Positions 1-5,896 of a stretch of DNA of 8,636 nucleotides are shown here, one piece after another. The notes under the pieces are model-generated. The model was not told the DNA's origin and did not search any database. It saw nothing but the letters and a program-made list of their open reading frames with translations. Position 1 is the first letter of the stretch. Each line of letters opens with the position of its first letter. The stretch covers positions 1 to 8,636 of the forward strand of contig JAIVIG010000061.1 in NCBI GenBank assembly GCA_020200675.1, given 5' to 3'. The position numbers and the translations under genes were made by a program. This DNA comes from Actinomycetota bacterium (GTDB taxonomy: Bacteria; Actinomycetota; Rubrobacteria; Rubrobacterales; Rubrobacteraceae).

Positions 1-1
1 G

Positions 2-559
2 TGTGATCTTGCGCTGAACCGCACGAACACGGTCTTCGGTACGGGCGACCCGTACTCACCATTGATGCTCGTCGGCGAGGGGCCGGGCGAGAACGAGGAC
101 GCGACGGGGCTGCCGTTCGTGGGGCGGGCCGGCAAGCTCCTCGACGACATTCTCGCGGCCGTGAACCTGACGCGAGGGGACGTGTACCTGACGAACACCG
201 TTAAATGCCGGGCGGCCGCAGAGGAGGGCGGGAGGCTGAAGAACCGTCCGCCGAGGACCGGGGAGATCAGGGCTTGCAACCCCTACCTCCAGGGCCAGAT
301 AGAAGCGGTGAAGCCAAAGATCCTCCTCTGCCTCGGAGGTCCGGCCGCCAAGACGCTGATAGATAAAGATTTCAGGATCACCAAAGACCGGGGCAAATGG
401 TACGACCTACAGGACGGCATCAAGGCGATGGCGACCTTCCATCCGGCATACGTCCTGAGACAACGCGGCGAAGACCTCGACAACGCCAAACGCGCCGTCT
501 GGAAGGACATCCAGAACGTCTACGCCGAGTACCAGAAGGCCCTCGAAGAACGAGGATAA
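2..559 (+). CDS. Type 4 uracil-DNA glycosylase, 5'-truncated by the window edge
   Basis: This enzyme removes uracil from DNA as the first step of base excision repair. The frame is open from base 2 with no start, so the first codons lie outside the window; 185 residues are visible. Numbered from the first visible codon, they begin with one Cys (C1), then RTNTVFG, then the active-site loop GEGPGENED (25-33) with PFVGRAG (38-44). Further Cys at 69 and 92 fit the remaining 4Fe-4S ligands, and the second active-site motif HPAYVLR is at 147-153. The TTG at 62 and ATG at 65 lie just before the catalytic loop and are internal codons, since conserved family sequence continues upstream of them. The C69-C92 interval is longer than the usual 14-17 residues. 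The gene is followed after 3 bases by the kelch lipoprotein gene. The family assignment is firm; biochemical details are from family knowledge. Confidence 0.93.
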   Translation, partial: CDLALNRTNTVFGTGDPYSPLMLVGEGPGENEDATGLPFVGRAGKLLDDILAAVNLTRGDVYLTNTVKCRAAAEEGGRLKNRPPRTGEIRACNPYLQGQIEAVKPKILLCLGGPAAKTLIDKDFRITKDRGKWYDLQDGIKAMATFHPAYVLRQRGEDLDNAKRAVWKDIQNVYAEYQKALEERG

Positions 560-562
560 GCT

Positions 563-1579
563 TTGGTCCACTCTCGGACCTTCCTGCTCGCCTTCTGCCT
601 GGCCCTATCTCTCCTGCTCGCGGCCTGCGGAGGTTCGGGGACGACCGGAGGCGGAGAGGAAGAACAGGGCGAGAGCCAGGGTAGCGGAGAGCCGGCCGCC
701 GGGGATCAGGGCAGCTGGCGGACCGGCGCGTCCTTACCGGCGGGGCGCAGCGAGGTGGCGGTCGCCGAGCTCGACGGCAGGGTCTACGTTATCGGGGGCT
801 ACACCGGGGAGACGACGTCGTCGACTCTCAACCAGGTCTACGACCCCGCCATCGACACCTGGGTAGAGCTAGCCCCCATGCCGCGCGGCTTGGATCACGT
901 GGGCGCGGCCGGTTACGATGGCAAGATCTACGCGGTCGGCGGTTTTACGAGCGGGAACCAGGGGGCCGTGGCAGACGTCTACGCCTACGATGTCGCCAAC
1001 GATGCGTGGGAAGAGCTCGCATCCTTGCCGGCAGGTCCGCGTGGCTCGGTGGCCGTGACCCAGCTCGACGGCAGGATCCACGCCATAGGGGGACGCGATA
1101 CCCAGAACGTCGACACCCACGAGGTCTACGATCCGGCGACCGGCGCCTGGGAGGAGCTGGCGCCCCTGCCGAACGCGCGGGATCATATGCCCGCCGTGGT
1201 GCTGGACGGCAGGATACACGTGCCCGGTGGCCGCTTCGCCACCTTCGACAATAACACCGGCGTCCATGAGATCTACGACCCGGCCGCCGACTCGTGGGAG
1301 GAGGCGGCGCCGCCCCCCACCCCGCGCAGCGGCACCGCGGGCGCGGCGCTGGATGGACGCGTGCTGATCTTCGGAGGCGAAGAGCGTGCCGGCACCTTCG
1401 AGGAGAACGAAGCGTACGATCCGGCGACCGATACCTGGGAAGAGCTGGCGCCCTTGCCGACCCCCCGCCACGGTTTCGGCGCGGCCACGGTCGGCGAGAG
1501 CGTCTACCTGCCCGCCGGCGCGCCTGTGACGGGAGGCAGCCGGCAGAGCGACGTCCTGGAGATTCTCACTCTGTCGTAA
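563..1579 (+). CDS. Kelch-repeat lipoprotein, six-bladed beta-propeller
   Basis: This is a 338-residue exported protein of unknown binding partner. Residues 1-21 form a lipoprotein signal peptide ending in the lipobox LLAAC, with C22 as the predicted lipidated residue. A Gly/Glu-rich linker (23-50) tethers the propeller to the membrane surface. Six kelch-type repeats follow at roughly 62-106, 112-156, 160-204, 209-251, 255-299 and 304-338. Each carries a GRxYxxGG-like strand, and repeats 1-5 end in YDPxxxxWEELAPLP. The short last repeat and the leading SWRTGASLP strand (51-59) suggest that the ends join to close the ring. The start is TTG at 563, chosen because GAGGA at 552-556 lies 6 bases upstream and the signal peptide begins there. 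Only 3 bases separate it from the glycosylase stop, so co-translation is likely. Kelch propellers usually bind proteins or sugars; no catalytic site is visible. Confidence 0.9.
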   Translation: MVHSRTFLLAFCLALSLLLAACGGSGTTGGGEEEQGESQGSGEPAAGDQGSWRTGASLPAGRSEVAVAELDGRVYVIGGYTGETTSSTLNQVYDPAIDTWVELAPMPRGLDHVGAAGYDGKIYAVGGFTSGNQGAVADVYAYDVANDAWEELASLPAGPRGSVAVTQLDGRIHAIGGRDTQNVDTHEVYDPATGAWEELAPLPNARDHMPAVVLDGRIHVPGGRFATFDNNTGVHEIYDPAADSWEEAAPPPTPRSGTAGAALDGRVLIFGGEERAGTFEENEAYDPATDTWEELAPLPTPRHGFGAATVGESVYLPAGAPVTGGSRQSDVLEILTLS

Positions 1580-1735
1580 GGAGCAGTGTCTTCGTCCGGC
1601 TCGGAGGCGGCGAGACCGAACTGCCGGTTCGAAATCTTCTCCAATGAGAGTAAGATTATTACTAACCAATTCTTATTCCCCCTGCTATCATGCGTTGAAA
1701 AGCAGTGGAAAAGCGTCGAGAAGGGCTCGTGAACT
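1580..1735 (+). promoter_or_regulatory. AT-rich control region upstream of the AhbA-AhbB fusion
   Basis: The stretch 1641-1700 is only about 37% G+C by hand count, in a region otherwise well above 60%. A TATCAT at 1686-1691 could be a -10 box, but no good -35 is seen at 16-18 bases. Upstream of it, GAGTAAGA (1648-1655) and TCTTATTC (1671-1678) form an inverted repeat matching at 7 of 8 positions around a 15-base spacer, a possible operator. No G+C-rich hairpin with a T run follows the kelch gene. Promoter location is an inference. Confidence 0.4.
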
Positions 1736-2797
1736 TTGGTTAGCACAGTCTCTAACAACCAGATGATGGATACCATCGATAAGGATCTGCTCAACCTCAT
1801 CCAGCGGGAGTTCCCGTTGGATCGGGAGCCGTTCGAGGCGATGGGGCGCGTCCTGGATTTGCCTGGGGACGAGGTTATCCGGCGCATAGACTCGCTCAAG
1901 AGGGGGCGGGTGATACGCCAGATTAGCGCGATCTTCGACACCCGGGTCTTGGGCTACCAGTCGACGCTCGTCGCCGCCAAGATACCACCCGAGAAGCTAA
2001 ACTCCGCCGCCAAAGCCGTAAACTCCCACCCCGGCGTCTCCCACAACTACGAGCGCAACAACGAGTTCAACCTCTGGTACACGGTGGCGGTGCCGCCGGA
2101 CTCGCGCCTGGGCCTCGAGGCCACCGTGGACGTGCTGCACAAGATCAGCGACGCCGAGAAGACGCGCATCCTGCCGACGCTGAAGCTGTTCAAGATCGGG
2201 GTGACGCTCGACATGAGGGAGGGCGCCACCGCCAAGAAGGAGGCCCCGCAGTACGGCGAGAACGACCGGGCGGGCGCGGACCGGAACATCTCGGATGATG
2301 ACAAGGCGGCTATCCGGGCTCTGCAGGAGGACGTGCCGCTTACCCCGAGGCCGTTCGACCTGTGGGGGCGGCAGGTCGGGCTCTCCGCGGATGAGCTTCT
2401 GGAGCGGGCGTACGATCTGCAGCGGCGCAAGATCATGCGCCGCTTCTCGGCCGTTCTCTACCACCGCAAGGCGGGCTTCCGGGCGAACGCCATGGGCGTC
2501 TGGAAGGTGCCCGAATCGAGGGTAGAAGACGTTGGCAACGCGTTCGCCCAGTACCAGGCTGTCTCTCACTGCTACCAGCGCCCGATCTACGAGGACTGGC
2601 CCTACGCCCTCTTCAGCATGGTCCACGGCCGCTCGGAGGAGGAGTGCGAATCCGTCCTAGACGCGATGGCCGCCGAGACCGGCCTGACGGAGCGCCTCTC
2701 CCTGTACTCGACCCGCGAGTACAAGAAGACGAGGGTGCGCTACTTCACCCCGGAGATGGAGGCCTGGGAGAAGCTCTACGCCGGCGTGCTGAGATAG
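1736..2797 (+). CDS. Siroheme decarboxylase, AhbA-AhbB (NirD/L-type) fusion
   Basis: This protein probably removes two acetate carboxyl groups of siroheme to give 12,18-didecarboxysiroheme, used for heme by the Ahb route or for heme d1 by the Nir route. The 353 residues hold two copies of the winged-helix plus AsnC-type ligand-domain unit. The first copy (about 13-160) contains SHNYERNNEFNLW (102-114), as in AhbA/NirD-like subunits. The second (about 185-340) contains RRFSAVLYHRKAGFRANAMG (235-254), SHCYQRPIYEDWPY (277-290) and LYSTREYKK (323-331), as in AhbB. The conserved His in each SHxY loop is the expected siroheme-facing residue. A charged linker joins the halves at about 161-185. The start is uncertain: TTG 1736 has AAGGG at 1721-1725, while ATG 1763 or 1766 has no ribosome binding site. 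No ahbC, ahbD, nirJ or siroheme synthase gene is visible. A pure transcriptional regulator is less likely, because the AhbB motifs are strong. Confidence 0.88.
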   Translation: MVSTVSNNQMMDTIDKDLLNLIQREFPLDREPFEAMGRVLDLPGDEVIRRIDSLKRGRVIRQISAIFDTRVLGYQSTLVAAKIPPEKLNSAAKAVNSHPGVSHNYERNNEFNLWYTVAVPPDSRLGLEATVDVLHKISDAEKTRILPTLKLFKIGVTLDMREGATAKKEAPQYGENDRAGADRNISDDDKAAIRALQEDVPLTPRPFDLWGRQVGLSADELLERAYDLQRRKIMRRFSAVLYHRKAGFRANAMGVWKVPESRVEDVGNAFAQYQAVSHCYQRPIYEDWPYALFSMVHGRSEEECESVLDAMAAETGLTERLSLYSTREYKKTRVRYFTPEMEAWEKLYAGVLR

Positions 2798-2800
2798 CAA

Positions 2801-2815
2801 GTAGCTTTCAGCTAC
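2801..2815 (+). terminator. Small hairpin after the AhbA-AhbB gene, possible weak terminator
   Basis: GTAGCT and AGCTAC are perfect complements separated by the 3-base loop TTC, starting 3 bases after the stop codon. The stem is only six pairs and is followed by CAACTTTCCCC rather than a real T run, so intrinsic termination would be weak. It may instead protect the 3' end of the transcript or be accidental. Confidence 0.3.
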
Positions 2816-2830
2816 CAACTTTCCCCTGCC

Positions 2831-2836
2831 GATAAT
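2831..2836 (+). promoter_or_regulatory. -10 box GATAAT giving a possible leaderless transcript
   Basis: GATAAT matches the sigma-70-type -10 consensus at five of six positions. Transcription would start about 7 bases later, at or next to the ATG at 2845. No Shine-Dalgarno sequence precedes that ATG. Both facts fit a leaderless mRNA, which is common in actinobacteria. No clear -35 box is present at 16-18 bases, so the assignment remains tentative. Confidence 0.4.
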
Positions 2837-2844
2837 CGAAACCT

Positions 2845-3237
2845 ATGAGCAAGCACGAAACCCCGATGACCCGCTGGTACTGGCAGCAGACCGGCGGAAC
2901 GCTCATTGAAGAGTTCGTAGCCGTCAGGCGGTCGGCGACTTGTGGCCCGCGCCTACTTGATGGGGTCATTGTCAAAGACGGCGAACATCGTATCGCACGT
3001 CAACCTGAGATTACGCTTGAAGGCAAAGACGTGGTCGTTGTGCAAACGAAGGCCGGACGCTTGGGGATGTACCTCATGGACCAGGCGTTCTTCTCAGCGC
3101 AATTGATTCGTGCGTTTGGACCATCCTCCGTTACCTCGGTGGCCTTATGCAACCGAGACGATTCTGTTTTGCGACCGCTGTTCGAGCAGTACCCCGATAT
3201 GCAGGTAGTTGTTTGTCCGCCTCTTGATGTGGCTTGA
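2845..3237 (+). CDS. Small conserved hypothetical protein with a PD-(D/E)XK nuclease-like core
   Basis: The product is a soluble 130-residue protein without signal peptide or membrane segment. I know of no assigned function. The residue pattern resembles a PD-(D/E)XK nuclease core: an N-terminal helix with EE (22-23), the strand RLLDGVIV with D39, then the strand DVVVVQTKA (62-70), where Q67-T-K69 takes the place of (E/D/Q)xK. A helix (LMDQAFFSAQLIRAFG, 77-92) and an outer strand (VTSVALC, 96-102) follow. Two Cys (33, 102) and one near the C-terminus (124) are present without a clear metal-site pattern. The gene is about 55% G+C against roughly 65-75% for its neighbours, suggesting a separate history. 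ATG 2845 was chosen because it follows a -10-like box and no in-frame start with a better site is seen. The nuclease reading is my inference from pattern; the gene itself is well supported by its start and conserved-looking strands. Confidence 0.72.
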   Translation: MSKHETPMTRWYWQQTGGTLIEEFVAVRRSATCGPRLLDGVIVKDGEHRIARQPEITLEGKDVVVVQTKAGRLGMYLMDQAFFSAQLIRAFGPSSVTSVALCNRDDSVLRPLFEQYPDMQVVVCPPLDVA

Positions 3238-3371
3238 CAAGTCACTGCACCGGACGTGGCGGATGCGAGTGGCTTTGTGGACTTCCCTATGGCGTGACCG
3301 TCTACGCGCGCCGCTAGTCTTGGTATTGAGTGTCCCCTGTTCATTGCGCTCTTTACAGCGTTCCTGGGAGG

Positions 3372-4085
3372 CTAGGTACCTAACTTTTCGGCTAGCTTGG
3401 TAAGGTCATCGACGACTAAATCGAAGGACGGGTCCGCCGGTTCGGCTTCTCCTTCGGGTCCCCACTCCAGGGGGCGCAGGACGTAGGCTGCCCGGAGGCC
3501 ATGAGCCTGCGCGGCGCGCAGGTCGTTCGGGTGGGCGGCGACCAGCATGACCTCGTCGGGGCGCAGGTCCAGTAGGTTCGGCGCCATTAGGTAGGTCTCG
3601 GGGTCGGGCTTGTAGTGCCGGACGAGTTCGGCCGAGAGGATCAGGTCCCACGGCAAGCCGGCCCGTTTGGCCATGGCGGTCAAGAGGGCGACGTTGCCGT
3701 TGGAGAACGTCGAGATGACGTACCGCTCTTTGAGGCGCGCAAGTCCGGCGACGGAGTCCGGCCAGGGATCGAGGCGGTGCCAGACCTTGTTCAGGTGGTC
3801 TATCTCCTCCTCCGTCAAGCCTTCGATTCCGAACTCCTCGAGCAGCTCTTCGAGGGAGGCGCGGTGGAGGGCGTCGAGGTTGGTCCAGGGGAGCTCGCCG
3901 CGCCTGACCCGGTCCATGGAAGGAGCGTAGCGGCCGCGCCACTCGTCGGCGAAGGCGGCCCAGTCGACGTCGAGGTTCTTCTCTCGACCCAGCTCCTCGC
4001 CCTCCCGGATCACCGACCCGCGCCAGTCCACCACGGTCCCGAACACGTCGAAGATGAGCGCCTTGACGCCCGAGGTTTCCGTCAC
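3372..4085 (-). CDS. HAD-superfamily hydrolase, haloacid dehalogenase type II-like
   Basis: This 237-residue cytoplasmic hydrolase acts through an aspartyl intermediate. Motif I is FDVFGTVVDW with nucleophile D13 and T17. Motif II is TFSNGN with S128. Motif III is HYKPDPETY with K159 and Y165, at the K+6 spacing seen in L-2-haloacid dehalogenases. Motif IV is VAAHPNDL with D188. A helical cap lies at about 20-100. In true 2-haloacid dehalogenases motif IV reads SSNxxD; here the Ser and Asn are Ala and His, so a phosphatase or another substrate is equally possible. The start is GTG at 4085, inside GTGA shared with the TGA of the aldolase gene upstream, which implies translational coupling. The frame stays open further upstream to 4532, but only antisense-like sequence overlapping the aldolase is gained. 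The stop TAG sits at the edge of the palindrome TAGGTACCTA (3373-3382). Confidence 0.9.
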   Translation of the reverse strand: MTETSGVKALIFDVFGTVVDWRGSVIREGEELGREKNLDVDWAAFADEWRGRYAPSMDRVRRGELPWTNLDALHRASLEELLEEFGIEGLTEEEIDHLNKVWHRLDPWPDSVAGLARLKERYVISTFSNGNVALLTAMAKRAGLPWDLILSAELVRHYKPDPETYLMAPNLLDLRPDEVMLVAAHPNDLRAAQAHGLRAAYVLRPLEWGPEGEAEPADPSFDLVVDDLTKLAEKLGT

Positions 4086-4993
4086 GCTCCACCCTGAACC
4101 GGTAGGAGACCGGCGGCTTCGAGCGCGGCGTCGATGGCCTCTTCGGAATCGCGAGGTGCGGGCAGGGCGGGGCCGCGCACGGTGGGGGAGAGGGGGACGC
4201 CGAGCTTCTTCATGGCGAGCTTCGCGGCGCCGAGGCCCGGATCGCTCAGGGTGTAAATCGCCATGAGGGGAAGGATGCGCCGGTGCAGCTCCGTCGCTTT
4301 CACGAGATCGTCGCCCTCGAAGGCCCTCACGAGGCCGACGAAGAGCTCCGGGGCGATGTTCGAGAGGCCGCATATTGCGCCGTCGGCCCCGGCCAGGAGG
4401 GCGGGTAGGATCTGGTCCTCGAACCCGACCAACACAGTGAACTCCGGGCTGGACTCTTTGGCTTCCCGAAGCACGCTGACCGTGTGCATGTACTCCTTGA
4501 CCGTGTCCTTGATGCCGACGATGCTCGGGCATTCCGAGGCGAGACGTCCGACGAGCGCGGGGGAGAGGTCTACGCCGGTGAGCATCGGAAAGTTGTAGAC
4601 GAGGGTCGGTATCTCGACCGACTCCGCCACGGTGACGAAATGCCTGAAGAGGGCTTCCTCTCCCACCTTCCAGTAGAAAGGCGAGACGGAGAGGATGCCG
4701 TCCGCCCCGATGCTCTCGGCGTGACGCGCGAGATCCATGGCCTCGCGCGTGCCGGTCGTGCCGACGCCCACGACGAGCGGTACCCTTCCGTCGATCATCC
4801 CTACCAACGCTTCGGCGAACCGCCGGCGCTCCGAGCCGGTGAGGTGGGAGAACTCGCCGGTGCTCCCCAGCGCCGAGATGCCGTCCACACTGGCCTCTAT
4901 GTGCCGCTCGATGACCGCTTCAGTGGCTTGAAGGTCTATCTCCCCGTCCTCGTCGAAGGGCGTAACTAGCGCCGGCATCAGTCCCTCGAACAT
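4082..4993 (-). CDS. DapA-family aldolase/lyase (dihydrodipicolinate synthase-like)
   Basis: This 303-residue TIM-barrel enzyme belongs to the class I lyases that form a Schiff base with a keto acid, typically pyruvate. Visible signatures are MPALVTPFD (6-14), GSTGEFSHLT (43-52), the catalytic tyrosine in VYNFP (Y133) and the Schiff-base lysine in GIKDT (K162). True DapA has an arginine five residues after the tyrosine (Y133/R138 in E. coli) to bind aspartate semialdehyde. Here that place is Leu (YNFPMLTG), so lysine biosynthesis is unlikely; a sugar-acid or other 2-keto acid aldolase fits better. The start is ATG 4993, because GGAGG at 4999-5003 lies 5 bases before it; a GTG at 5005 in frame overlaps that site. 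It is first in a two-gene unit with the HAD hydrolase, overlapping by 4 bases, so the two may act on the same compound. Confidence 0.92.
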   Translation of the reverse strand: MFEGLMPALVTPFDEDGEIDLQATEAVIERHIEASVDGISALGSTGEFSHLTGSERRRFAEALVGMIDGRVPLVVGVGTTGTREAMDLARHAESIGADGILSVSPFYWKVGEEALFRHFVTVAESVEIPTLVYNFPMLTGVDLSPALVGRLASECPSIVGIKDTVKEYMHTVSVLREAKESSPEFTVLVGFEDQILPALLAGADGAICGLSNIAPELFVGLVRAFEGDDLVKATELHRRILPLMAIYTLSDPGLGAAKLAMKKLGVPLSPTVRGPALPAPRDSEEAIDAALEAAGLLPVQGGA

Positions 4994-5032
4994 ACGTTCC
5001 TCCACCTCTGTCTGCTACAAAGATCGCGTAGA

Positions 5033-5038
5033 ACTATA
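5033..5038 (-). promoter_or_regulatory. Possible -10 box (TATAGT) for the aldolase-hydrolase operon
   Basis: Read on the - strand, TATAGT lies 39 bases before the ATG at 4993 and would give a short leader that includes the GGAGG site. No convincing -35 box is seen at 16-18 bases upstream, so this is a tentative call in a short divergent intergenic region. Confidence 0.3.
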
Positions 5039-5076
5039 ACCGATGCCGTCCCCGGCTGGCGTCTCGCAGGATCGCA

Positions 5077-5082
5077 TAAAAT
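5077..5082 (+). promoter_or_regulatory. Possible -10 box (TAAAAT) for the F420 oxidoreductase gene
   Basis: TAAAAT matches the -10 consensus at five of six positions and would start a transcript about 30 bases before the GTG at 5120. The GAGGAGG at 5106-5112, 7 bases before that GTG, is a near-perfect ribosome binding site and fixes the start of the gene. No clear -35 box was found. Confidence 0.35.
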
Positions 5083-5119
5083 TGTGGGAGTACCGGAACT
5101 TCTACGAGGAGGCGATGCC

Positions 5120-5896
5120 GTGGCGATACGGGTGGGGGCGCAAATTCAGCCGCAACACGCGAGCTACGGGCAGATGCGCGATGCGCGGCTCCGGGCGGAG
5201 GAGATGGGGGCGGACACACTCTTTAACTGGGACCATTTCTTTCCGCTCTACAGGGAGCCGGAGGGCAAACACTTCGAGTGCTGGACGATGCTGGCGGCGA
5301 TGGCGGAGGTCACCGAAAGGGTGGAGTTCGGGGCGCTAGTCACATGCAACTCGTACCGCAACCCGAACCTGCTCGCGGACATGGCTCGCTCGGTGGACCA
5401 CATCTCGGACGGCAGGCTCATACTGGGGCTCGGGAGCGGCTGGTTTCGGAAGGACTACGACGAATACGGCTATCCTTTCGGGACGACGGGGGATAGGCTG
5501 TGGGCACTCGACCAGGCGATGCCCGTCGTCGAGGAGCGCCTGGGGCGATTGAACCCGCCGCCGGTGCGGGAGCGGATACCTATCTTGATCGGGGGCGGCG
5601 GCGAGAAGATTACCTTGAGGATCGTGGCCGAACACGCCCACATCTGGAATGGGTTGAGCGATCCAAGGGAGGCGGGCCGAAAGAGCAAAGTATTAGACGG
5701 CTGGTGTGAACGAGTCAGGCGAGACCCGAACGAGATCGAACGCTCCGTCCTCATCCGGCCGAACCGGATGAAGAACGCCGACGCCTACGTCGAGAACGGC
5801 ATCACCCACCTCATGCTCGGCTTCACCGGTCCCGACTACGACCTCTCGCCTCTTAGGGAACTCATCGCCTGGCGCGACTCGCGCAACGGCGGCTAG
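5120..5896 (+). CDS. LLM-class F420-dependent oxidoreductase (luciferase-like)
   Basis: This 258-residue TIM-barrel enzyme of the bacterial luciferase superfamily probably moves hydride between coenzyme F420 and an unknown substrate. Typical signatures are RVGAQIQPQHASYGQMR at the N-terminus, TLFNWDHFFPLY (33-44), a VEFGALVTCNSYRNP strand (68-82) with LLADMARSVDHIS (84-96), GRLILGLGSGWF (98-109), and PILIGGGGEKITLRIVAEHA (154-173), which forms the cofactor phosphate site. The last region, ENGITHLMLGF (225-235), closes the barrel. By memory it most resembles the Rv1855c-type group. The start is GTG at 5120, giving MAIRVGA, because of the strong site at 5106-5112; the frame is open to 5084 but that adds only poor sequence. 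It runs divergently from the aldolase operon. Its TAG stop shares the bases CTAG with the stop of the converging methyltransferase-like gene. F420 use is inferred from the family. Confidence 0.92.
   Translation: MAIRVGAQIQPQHASYGQMRDARLRAEEMGADTLFNWDHFFPLYREPEGKHFECWTMLAAMAEVTERVEFGALVTCNSYRNPNLLADMARSVDHISDGRLILGLGSGWFRKDYDEYGYPFGTTGDRLWALDQAMPVVEERLGRLNPPPVRERIPILIGGGGEKITLRIVAEHAHIWNGLSDPREAGRKSKVLDGWCERVRRDPNEIERSVLIRPNRMKNADAYVENGITHLMLGFTGPDYDLSPLRELIAWRDSRNGG

Noticed and set aside
1615..1632. CGAAC / GTTCG hairpin after the kelch gene as a terminator
   Set aside because: The stem is five pairs with no T run after it on either strand.
869..1669. Long - strand open frame over the kelch gene
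   Set aside because: It is a high-GC shadow of the repeats, Arg/Gly-rich, with no start signal; the + strand reading has clear kelch blades.
1997..2626. Long - strand open frame over the AhbA-AhbB gene
   Set aside because: Composition is that of an antisense shadow, and the + strand frame has strong family motifs throughout.
3340..3371. CGCT / AGCG hairpin downstream of the HAD gene as a terminator
   Set aside because: Only four pairs, with no T run on the - strand.
3209..3403. A + strand 64-codon frame overlapping the end of the nuclease-like gene
   Set aside because: It has no ribosome binding site, overlaps the HAD gene antisense, and its Trp/Arg/Leu-rich translation does not look like a protein.
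4086..4532. Upstream extension of the HAD hydrolase frame to 386 residues
   Set aside because: The added part is Arg/Pro-rich, lies over the aldolase gene in another frame, and the GTG in the GTGA overlap gives a full-length HAD protein.
5043..5339. A + strand frame starting at ATG 5043 before and across the F420 oxidoreductase start
   Set aside because: It runs out of frame through well-conserved LLM sequence and becomes Arg/Ser-rich.
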